From: Aliishimia sp963922415
Lineage (GTDB): Bacteria; Pseudomonadota; Alphaproteobacteria; Rhodobacterales; Rhodobacteraceae
Assembly: GCA_963922415.1 (NCBI GenBank)
Contig: CAWUIP010000203.1
Coordinates: forward strand, 1 to 5,162
DNA length: 5,162 nucleotides
Direction: 5' to 3'
The notes under the pieces are model-generated. The model saw only the letters and a list, made by a program, of their open reading frames with translations. It was not told the DNA's origin and did no database searches. Below, one piece after another: positions 1 through 4,600 of this stretch (the first letter of the stretch is position 1; each line of letters opens with the position of its first letter). The position numbers and the translations under genes are program-made.

Positions 1-545
1 AGCCCGACATGGTGACGATGGCCAAAGGTGTGGCGTCCGGCTATGCGGCCATTGCCTGCCTTGTGACCACCGAAGAGGTCTTTGACATGTTCAAAGACGA
101 CGCGGCGGACCCGATGAACTATTTCCGCGATATCTCGACCTTTGGCGGCTGCACGGCGGGCCCGGCGGCAGCGATCGAGAACCTCGCGATCATCGAGGAC
201 GAGAACCTTCTGGACAACACCAACGCCATGGGCGCGCGCCTGGTCAACAACCTAGAGGCCCTGGCCGAAAAGCACGCCGTCATTGGTAATGTGCGTGGCA
301 AAGGCCTTTTCTGTGGAGCGGAACTGGTCAAGGACCGCGACAGCCGCGAGCCCGCAGACGAGGCACTGGTGCAGAAAGTCGTCGGCGATTGCATGGCCCA
401 AGGCGTCATCATCGGGGCCACCAACCGGTCGCTTCCGGGCAAGAACAACACGCTCTGCTTCTCCCCCGCCCTGATCGCGACAGCCGACAACATCGACCAC
501 CTCACCGACGCCGTCGACGGCGCCCTGACACGGGTGTTTGGGTAA
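1..545 (+). CDS. tpa: Taurine:pyruvate aminotransferase, C-terminal part (5' end outside window)
   Basis: This enzyme transfers the amino group of taurine to pyruvate, giving sulfoacetaldehyde and L-alanine in the cytoplasm; it is the first step of taurine breakdown. The reading frame is open from the window edge (first full codon at 3) to TAA at 543-545, so about 181 residues are visible, roughly the last 40% of a class III, PLP-dependent aminotransferase. The sequence MAKGVASGY (bases 18-44) is the PLP-lysine segment, with the Schiff-base lysine codon at 24-26. Further family landmarks are STFGGCTAGPAAAIEN, which is the region after the lysine that contacts cofactor in the neighbouring subunit, and VRGKGLFCGAELV. 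The wording matches roseobacter Tpa as I recall it better than generic beta-alanine or omega-aminotransferases. The presence of tauR and xsc downstream supports the taurine assignment. The specific substrate is inferred; membership in class III aminotransferases is certain. Its promoter and any TauR site lie outside the window. Confidence 0.9.
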   Translation, partial: PDMVTMAKGVASGYAAIACLVTTEEVFDMFKDDAADPMNYFRDISTFGGCTAGPAAAIENLAIIEDENLLDNTNAMGARLVNNLEALAEKHAVIGNVRGKGLFCGAELVKDRDSREPADEALVQKVVGDCMAQGVIIGATNRSLPGKNNTLCFSPALIATADNIDHLTDAVDGALTRVFG

Positions 546-570
546 TTTCCGCCGCCCAAGGGTCGAAAAC

Positions 571-606
571 GCGCGCGCTCGGAAACAAATGTATTCGAGC
601 GCGCGC
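571..606 (+). terminator. GC-rich hairpin after tpa (possible terminator, no U-tract)
   Basis: A perfect 11-bp inverted repeat, GCGCGCGCTCG at 571-581 and CGAGCGCGCGC at 596-606, extends by a G-U and an A-U pair to 13 bp around a 10-base loop (584-593). It starts 25 bases after the tpa stop codon, where a transcript end would be expected. No run of T follows on the + strand (the next bases are AGCGGTTTG), so it is not a classic intrinsic terminator. It may act as a 3' stabilising hairpin or a Rho-linked end. It separates tpa from the next gene. Confidence 0.5.
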
Positions 607-739
607 AGCGGTTTGAAACTTAGTTCTGTGGGGTCGCGCACGAAGTCGCCCTTGTAGTGGCTCTGGAAATCGGTGTTTAAGAAAGAACGACAGGTCTCTT
701 TTGGCCACATTATGTACCGATGTCGCCTAGGTTTTTTGC

Positions 740-1294
740 ATGACAAATTTCGCCAAGATTTATTTGGTAGGGTTACTGTCGACAGTATGGCCGACAATTG
801 TCGGAGCGCAAAGCGATGCAACTGCGGCACTGTCCCAAGAACTCTCGTCACTTCTTACACACCGCAATGAGACCACTGAACTGGCGATAGAGCAGTGCAC
901 TTTGAAAATCTCAACACGGGTTCGAACTACGTGCACCTATCCAACTGAGCCCAACTGGAGCTTAACTACAATAGATTTCCGTGAAATCAGAGAGTTGCAG
1001 CTGCGTCCGTTTCGCAATGGATTTGCGTTGGAAATCGAACTTGATGTTCCAAGACCATCTCGTCTCAGGACACTTATGATCCGTCAACTAGAGGGCGAGA
1101 AAGCTGCACGAGATTTCTACTTCGCGGAGCTAGATCGTCTTCTAAGTGAAAGCGAATTGATATCCAACGAAACAATCGTCTCTTGTACTGGTGAAAACTC
1201 GGTGCAGCCGAAAACTACGTCTATGACGCTTTTTCTCAATGATAAGCCCGAGGCTTGGCAGAACTTTGAGGCATTAGTGAAAAACTGCAACTGA
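740..1294 (+). CDS. Small exported protein of unknown function
   Basis: I do not recognise this 184-residue protein. Residues 1-23 look like a Sec signal peptide: one lysine at position 6, a hydrophobic stretch YLVGLLSTVWPTIV, and a likely signal peptidase I site VGA|QS after residue 23. There is no lipobox cysteine. The mature part (about 161 residues) has four cysteines, C53, C65, C149 and C183, an even number that would suit two disulfides in the periplasm. A hydrophilic, probably helical segment (RQLEGEKAARDFYFAELDRL) lies near residues 114-133. The ATG at 740 follows a weak Shine-Dalgarno TAGG (728-731) by 8 bases; no convincing promoter was seen. Base composition is lower than in the neighbours: three 60-base blocks I counted gave 48-53% GC, against 73% in a block of the next gene. 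This hints at later acquisition or relaxed selection. Nothing links it to taurine metabolism. It is judged real because of the signal peptide and the length of the open frame in AT-richer DNA. Confidence 0.7.
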   Translation: MTNFAKIYLVGLLSTVWPTIVGAQSDATAALSQELSSLLTHRNETTELAIEQCTLKISTRVRTTCTYPTEPNWSLTTIDFREIRELQLRPFRNGFALEIELDVPRPSRLRTLMIRQLEGEKAARDFYFAELDRLLSESELISNETIVSCTGENSVQPKTTSMTLFLNDKPEAWQNFEALVKNCN

Positions 1295-1466
1295 CTTACC
1301 CGCATACGGTCTGCATTGGGCTCGAAGGAAGCATTCGGTATTACATCGTTCGACAGTACTGCCCAGCGATCTGAACCGCACTTTGTAGACATCAACACTT
1401 CCGCCGGTGCATTGTTTAGGAGGTGAGCACGAACCCTTTGCTAGCCACGATAACAAAATGTTTTCC
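1295..1466. other. Non-coding stretch between the exported-protein gene and the riboswitch promoter
   Basis: Together with the promoter and riboswitch this makes a 417-base span without a gene (1295-1711). In this first part I see no convincing gene, RNA gene or repeat on either strand. The one notable element is AGGAGGTGA at 1418-1426, a near-perfect complement of the 16S rRNA 3' end. No ATG follows it; the only in-frame alternative starts (GTG 1423, within the motif, and TTG 1438) lead to a peptide of about 20 residues ending at TAA 1492-1494. Confidence 0.5.
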
Positions 1467-1495
1467 TTGCCTTTTGTCGAGATGTTTCCTATAAG
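1467..1495 (+). promoter_or_regulatory. Sigma70-type promoter for the riboswitch and oxidoreductase transcript
   Basis: TTGCCT (1467-1472) and TATAAG (1490-1495) are separated by exactly 17 bases. They match the -35 consensus TTGACA at four positions and the -10 consensus TATAAT at five. Transcription would start near 1502-1503, about 10 bases before the first riboswitch helix at 1513, which is where a riboswitch leader should begin. The position relative to the RNA element makes this stronger than a chance match. An inverted repeat ACAAAA (1453-1458) / TTTTGT (1472-1477) touches the -35 box, but its meaning is unclear. Confidence 0.7.
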
Positions 1496-1512
1496 AAACA
1501 CAGTTTCGCATC

Positions 1513-1685
1513 TGCCCGGGAGAGCGTGAGTCTGGCTCACCACCGAAGGAGCAACCGCCCCGGTAAACTCTCAGGTATCCAGGACCGGACGGGTGCGCAA
1601 AACTCCGAAGAGGGGTGCGGATTGCCGCGCCACGCCGCAGGAGCAAGCCGCCATGTGCGGTGAATCTCTCAGGCCAGTGACGGAG
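1513..1685 (+). promoter_or_regulatory. Tandem glycine riboswitch (two aptamers)
   Basis: Two consecutive glycine aptamers are visible. Aptamer 1 has P1 TGCCCG (1513-1518) with CGGGTG (1590-1595), then GAGAG (1520-1524) opposite CTCTC (1568-1572), a GTGAG/CTCAC hairpin (1526-1530/1536-1540), and the conserved CCGAAGGAGCAA (1542-1553) and ACTCTCAGG (1567-1575). After a linker of about 7 bases (1596-1602), aptamer 2 has P1 CTCCG (1603-1607) with CGGAG (1681-1685), a GTGCGG/CCGCGC hairpin (1615-1620/1625-1630), GCCGCAGGAGCAA (1634-1646) and ATCTCTCAGGC (1664-1674). These are the signature blocks of the glycine class, which typically occurs as a pair and turns expression on when glycine is high. 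Bases GUUU at 1503-1506 could pair with AAAC of the linker, as in the leader-linker helix reported for this class. The gene controlled is the downstream FAD oxidoreductase, not gcvT. No intrinsic terminator lies between aptamer 2 and the gene, so control of translation is more likely. Confidence 0.93.
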
Positions 1686-1697
1686 GGGGCATGGAAC

Positions 1698-1703
1698 GGG
1701 AGG
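1698..1703 (+). promoter_or_regulatory. Ribosome binding site that decides the oxidoreductase start
   Basis: GGGAGG at 1698-1703 lies 8 bases before the ATG at 1712, the preferred start. It sits only 12 bases after the last base of riboswitch P1. It can pair with UCUCUC (1665-1670, two G-U pairs), which inside the folded aptamer is used for P2. It also lies in a small local hairpin (CGGG 1697-1700 / CCCG 1706-1709). Either pairing would give a way to hide it when the aptamer is not folded. Confidence 0.65.
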
Positions 1704-1711
1704 CACCCGCC

Positions 1712-2932
1712 ATGCCGCGTATTGCCATTATAGGCGCCGGGATCACCGGCATCACCACAGCTTTTGAACTGCATCAGGCTGGCTTTGACGTCACGGTTTT
1801 TGATCGGCAACGCTATGCGGGGATGGAGACATCCTTTGCCAATGGCGGTCAGCTTTCGGCCTCGAATGCCGAGGTTTGGAACCAGTTTGGCACCGTGCTC
1901 AAGGGGCTTAAATGGCTGTTTCGCAAGGACGCGCCCTTGTTGGTGAACTTGCGGCCTTCCTGGCACAAGGCCAGTTGGATGGCGGAGTTTCTGCGGCATA
2001 TTCCCAATTACCGCGACAACACGATCGCGACGACCCGCATGGCCATCGCCGCACGCGACGGGCTGCAGGCGATGGCGGCCCAGGCCGGTGTCGATTTCGA
2101 CTGGTCGCCTGCGGGGATCTTGCATTTCTACAGCACGCGCGCCGATTTGGCGCATGCGCGGGAGGTGACCAAACTTTTGCAGCAAGGGGGGCTGTCCCGG
2201 CGAGAGTTGTCGCCATCCGAGGTGCGCGAAACGTGCCCGCAACTGGCGGGGCAGGTTCTGGGTGGCTTTTGGACCGAAAGCGATATGACAGGGGACATTC
2301 ACAAGTTCTCGGTGGGGATCGCGGGCTGGCTTGCGCGCAACGGCGTGACATTCCGTATGGGGCACGATGTGCAAAGGCTGGAGCGCGACGGCCAGGGCGT
2401 GCGCGTGGATGAAGAGGCCTTTGACGCTGCGGTTCTATGCGCCGGTGTCGCCTCGCGCGGGTTTGCCGCGCAGTTGGGTCAACGGTTGAACGTCTATCCG
2501 GTCAAAGGCTACTCGATCACCGTCAATCTGGAGGACGCCCAATCGCAGGCCGCCGCGCCCATGGTGTCACTGCTGGATGACGCGGCCAAAATCGTCACCT
2601 CCCGTCTTGGCAAGGATCGCTTTAGAATTGCGGGCACGGCTGAATTTAACGGCGAGAACCGCGATATCCGGGCGGACCGGATCAAGCCGCTGGTCGATTG
2701 GTGCGAGCGGTACTTTCCAGGTGTGGAAACCGAGACGGTTGTGCCCTGGGCTGGCCTGCGTCCGATGATGCCCAACATGATGCCCCGCGTGGGCGGTGCA
2801 GGTGTGCCGGGTCTCTATTTCAATACGGGTCACGGGCATCTGGGCTGGACGTTGTCAGCCGCCACCGCACGTATGCTGGCCACAGAGATGCGCGCCGACT
2901 TTCCCGCGCAGACCCGCGCCTTGGCGGCCTAA
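1712..2932 (+). CDS. DadA-family FAD-dependent D-amino acid / amine dehydrogenase
   Basis: This 406-residue flavoprotein most likely oxidises an amino acid or amine to the imine/oxo product and passes electrons to the respiratory chain, as DadA does with D-alanine. Visible motifs in order: the FAD Rossmann loop GAGITG at residues 8-13 with Asp31 at the end of the second strand; ETSFANGGQLS at 39-49, close to the DadA signature ETSFANAGQ; GFWTESDMTGD in the middle; GLRPMMPNMMPRVG around 348-361; and NTGHGHLGWT at 371-380, which closes over the flavin. Length fits DadA (about 410-430). An in-frame ATG at 1691 would add seven residues, but the Rossmann strand starting directly at MPRIAIIG and the GGGAGG site favour 1712. 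The upstream tandem glycine riboswitch suggests that glycine or a related amine is the substrate or signal. The neighbourhood raises the alternative of a taurine dehydrogenase large subunit (TauY is also a flavoprotein), but no small-subunit partner TauX is recognisable. Family is secure, substrate is not. Confidence 0.9.
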   Translation: MPRIAIIGAGITGITTAFELHQAGFDVTVFDRQRYAGMETSFANGGQLSASNAEVWNQFGTVLKGLKWLFRKDAPLLVNLRPSWHKASWMAEFLRHIPNYRDNTIATTRMAIAARDGLQAMAAQAGVDFDWSPAGILHFYSTRADLAHAREVTKLLQQGGLSRRELSPSEVRETCPQLAGQVLGGFWTESDMTGDIHKFSVGIAGWLARNGVTFRMGHDVQRLERDGQGVRVDEEAFDAAVLCAGVASRGFAAQLGQRLNVYPVKGYSITVNLEDAQSQAAAPMVSLLDDAAKIVTSRLGKDRFRIAGTAEFNGENRDIRADRIKPLVDWCERYFPGVETETVVPWAGLRPMMPNMMPRVGGAGVPGLYFNTGHGHLGWTLSAATARMLATEMRADFPAQTRALAA

Positions 2933-2966
2933 AGCGCATTGGGGGTCTAGGCTTAGCGCAGGCCGC
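2924..2966 (+). terminator. Hairpin overlapping the oxidoreductase stop codon (weak terminator or attenuator)
   Basis: GCGGCCT (2924-2930) pairs with AGGCCGC (2960-2966), and GCGC (2934-2937) with GCGC (2956-2959) inside it, leaving a 3-base bulge and an 18-base loop. Only three T follow, so termination would be weak. A competing 7-bp inverted repeat, TAAAGCG (2930-2936) / CGCTTTA (2964-2970), uses the same bases, so the two hairpins exclude each other. Some readthrough from the oxidoreductase into tauR seems possible. Confidence 0.4.
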
Positions 2967-2967
2967 T

Positions 2968-2999
2968 TTAAGACCAGATTGCACTCACGGTAAGGCCAG
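2968..2999 (-). promoter_or_regulatory. Predicted TauR operator at tauR (direct repeat on the - strand)
   Basis: Read on the - strand, CTGGCCTTAC (2999-2990) is followed by CTGGTCTTAA (2977-2968), with a 22-base offset, about two helical turns. They resemble the CTGGAC-TTAA direct repeats that I recall for TauR of Rhodobacter capsulatus. One half-site lies just upstream of the predicted -35 box of tauR and the other in its spacer, an arrangement suited to autorepression, which is common in MocR regulators. Sequence repeats are seen; binding is inferred. Confidence 0.6.
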
Positions 3000-3007
3000 T
3001 TTATACG
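2979..3007 (+). promoter_or_regulatory. Predicted tauR promoter, likely giving a leaderless mRNA
   Basis: TTGCAC (2979-2984), 17 bases, TATACG (3002-3007). The start of transcription about 7 bases after the -10 box would fall on or next to the tauR ATG at 3014. This fits the lack of a good Shine-Dalgarno sequence before tauR (only CGAG at 3006-3009). The TauR-like half-site at 2990-2999 is inside the spacer. Confidence 0.5.
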
Positions 3008-3013
3008 AGCGCT

Positions 3014-4471
3014 ATGGCCTTACCCGTTGAAACCTTTTTCCTGCAGCCCGATGCCGAAGGCACGTTGCAGGCGCAAATTCAGCAAATGATTGCGGAAGGC
3101 GTGCTGTCGGGGCGGTTTCGGCCGGGGGAGAAGTTGCCCTCCACGCGCAAGATGGCCCAGCATTTGGGGGTGAGCCGGATCACAGTGACCCTCGCCTATA
3201 CCGAACTTTTGTCCAACGACTATCTGACCTCGCGCGGGCGGTCGGGGTACTACGTGTCGGAAACAGCGCCCACGCCGCCGACCTATCGCCGCGCGGCCCC
3301 TGTGGCGGAAACGGTGGATTGGGCCCGTGCCTTGGGCCAGCGCTTTTCCGGCGGGGCCGAGTTGCGCAAGCCGCAAGATTGGGCACGCTACCGGCATCCT
3401 TTCATCTATGGCCAGGCGGATCCGGCGCTCTTTGACCATACAAACTGGCGACATTGCGCGATCCAGGCCTTGGGTGCGCGCGATTTCGCCTCGCTGACCA
3501 ACGACTATTTTGACCAAGACGACCCCAAGCTAATCGAGTTTATTGCGCGGCATACGCTGCCCCGGCGCGGCATCACCGCAGCGCCCGAGCAGATCCTGAT
3601 CACCCTGGGCGCGCAAAATGCGCTCTGGCTGACCGCGCAAATCCTGTTGACGCAGCGCCGTACGGCGGTTCTGGAAAACCCTTGTTATCCGGCGCTGCGC
3701 GAGATTTTGGTGCAATCGCGCTGTCACGTGACCGCGGTAAATGTCGACCGCGACGGCCTGCCGCCTGAGGAAATCCCGGAAGACACAGACGTTGTCTTCA
3801 CCACGCCCAGCCACCAATGCCCGACGACGGCGACGATGCCCATGGCGCGGCGGCGCGCGCTCTTAGCCCGGGCGGCAGAGATCAACGCGTTGGTGGTTGA
3901 GGATGACTACGAGTTCGAGATGTCCTTTCTGCGCCCCCCCTCGCCCGCGCTGAAAAGTTTGGACCGCGATGGCCGCGTCATCTATGTTGGCAGCTTTTCA
4001 AAGTCGCTGTTTCCGGGCCTTCGCCTGGGCTATTTGGTCGGGTCAGAGCCCTTTATCCGGGAAGCACGGGCCTTGCGCGCCTCGGTTCTGCGGCACCCGC
4101 CGGGCCACATACAGCGCACAGCCGCCTATTTCCTATCCCTTGGCCACTATGATGCGTTGATCCGGCGGATGGGCCAGGCCCTGCAGAACCGCAGGCGGCT
4201 TATCGAGTCAGCCATTGATGCGCATCGCCTAACAATTGCGGGACGCGGCGCCTATGGTGGGTCGTCGATTTGGATGCGCGCGCCCGACGATGTCGACACC
4301 GAAGACTTAGCCGAAGACTTGATGGCAGAATCGGTGCTCATCGAACCCGGGGCACCGTTCTTTACCGGCGAAGAAGCGCCACGAAACTTCTACCGGCTTG
4401 CCTATTCGTCCATTGGACCAAACGCGATTGAAGACGGCATCCGCAAGATCGCAACAGCCCTCGCCGCATGA
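3014..4471 (+). CDS. tauR: Taurine-responsive MocR/GntR-family transcriptional regulator TauR
   Basis: A 485-residue MocR-type regulator: an N-terminal GntR winged helix-turn-helix joined to a class I aminotransferase-like domain that binds PLP as a sensor. Residues 18-81 form the DNA-binding part, including GRFRPGEKLPSTRKMAQHLG (33-52) and VSRITVTLAYTEL (53-65). A linker around 85-105 leads to the aminotransferase fold, with TPSHQCPTTATMP near the middle, EDDYEFE (296-302, cofactor-ring aspartate likely D297) and GSFSKSLFPGLRLGY, whose lysine K330 is the expected PLP attachment site. That lysine and aspartate are present, so PLP binding looks intact. The length is normal for the family. The name rests on its place next to xsc and near tpa and on TauR-like repeats before tauR and xsc; the R. 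capsulatus homologue activates taurine genes. Likely ligand: a PLP adduct with taurine or a related amine, by inference. The start at 3014 is preferred because the family usually begins a few residues before the helix-turn-helix; the ribosome site is poor. Confidence 0.88.
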   Translation: MALPVETFFLQPDAEGTLQAQIQQMIAEGVLSGRFRPGEKLPSTRKMAQHLGVSRITVTLAYTELLSNDYLTSRGRSGYYVSETAPTPPTYRRAAPVAETVDWARALGQRFSGGAELRKPQDWARYRHPFIYGQADPALFDHTNWRHCAIQALGARDFASLTNDYFDQDDPKLIEFIARHTLPRRGITAAPEQILITLGAQNALWLTAQILLTQRRTAVLENPCYPALREILVQSRCHVTAVNVDRDGLPPEEIPEDTDVVFTTPSHQCPTTATMPMARRRALLARAAEINALVVEDDYEFEMSFLRPPSPALKSLDRDGRVIYVGSFSKSLFPGLRLGYLVGSEPFIREARALRASVLRHPPGHIQRTAAYFLSLGHYDALIRRMGQALQNRRRLIESAIDAHRLTIAGRGAYGGSSIWMRAPDDVDTEDLAEDLMAESVLIEPGAPFFTGEEAPRNFYRLAYSSIGPNAIEDGIRKIATALAA

Positions 4472-4482
4472 TCTTGTTTTTT
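4444..4482 (+). terminator. Terminator-like hairpin with T6 tail at the end of tauR
   Basis: CAAGATC (4444-4450) and GATCTTG (4470-4476) form a perfect 7-bp stem with a 19-base loop, followed at once by six T (4477-4482). The stem overlaps the last tauR codons and its stop codon (4469-4471). With only three G-C pairs and a long loop it would be a moderate intrinsic terminator, separating tauR from the TauR-activated xsc. The T-run runs into the first predicted TauR half-site. Confidence 0.5.
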
Positions 4483-4513
4483 GGACTTATCTCGCCCACG
4501 TGACTGGCCCTAT
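4481..4513 (+). promoter_or_regulatory. Predicted TauR operator upstream of xsc (direct repeat)
   Basis: TTGGACTTAT (4481-4490) and CTGGCCCTAT (4504-4513) are direct repeats offset by 23 bases and similar to the pair before tauR, but pointing in the direction of the gene. A possible -10 box TATAGG (4511-4516) overlaps the second half-site, and there is no good -35 box 16-18 bases upstream of it. A poor core promoter with activator sites fits TauR-dependent activation of xsc. The exact promoter is uncertain. Confidence 0.6.
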
Positions 4514-4540
4514 AGGTGCGTAGTCCCTTTCGAGTACCGT

Positions 4541-4557
4541 GCGCCAAGTTCTGGCGC
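4541..4557 (+). other. Short hairpin in the xsc leader
   Basis: GCGCCA (4541-4546) and TGGCGC (4552-4557) form a perfect 6-bp stem with a 5-base loop, 43 bases before the xsc ATG. No T-run follows. It could stabilise the xsc 5' end; in GC-rich DNA it may also be chance. Confidence 0.3.
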
Positions 4558-4587
4558 GGCAACGACTGCGCCCTAATGCGCGATTCT

Positions 4588-4592
4588 GGGAG
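4588..4592 (+). promoter_or_regulatory. Ribosome binding site of xsc
   Basis: GGGAG ends 8 bases before ATG 4601, a good distance. A second in-frame ATG at 4607 would be 14 bases away, so 4601 is preferred. Confidence 0.65.
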
Positions 4593-4600
4593 CATCCGCC

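Noticed and set aside
663..672. CTGGAAATCG as a TauR half-site upstream of the exported-protein gene
   Set aside because: It is single, lacks the C/TTA part and has no partner at two helical turns.
1453..1477. ACAAAA/TTTTGT inverted repeat over the -35 box as an operator
   Set aside because: Six-base A/T arms 13 bases apart are easily found by chance and match no operator I can name.
1438..1494. Short TTG-initiated peptide frame after the strong ribosome-site sequence
   Set aside because: Only 18 codons, a non-preferred start, spacing of more than 10 bases, and it runs through the promoter of the riboswitch.
1691..1711. Upstream ATG at 1691 as the oxidoreductase start
   Set aside because: It would add MEREAPA before the Rossmann strand, and the better spaced GGGAGG site serves ATG 1712. 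Kept only as part of the switch hypothesis.
1571..2374. Long - strand open frame across the riboswitch and the oxidoreductase start
   Set aside because: It covers the structured RNA and the Rossmann motif of the real gene, and its proline- and arginine-rich translation is typical of a shadow frame.
4551..4560. CTGGCGCGGC as a third TauR half-site before xsc
   Set aside because: It lacks the TTA-like second half, does not keep the 22-23 base spacing, and is better explained as part of the leader hairpin.
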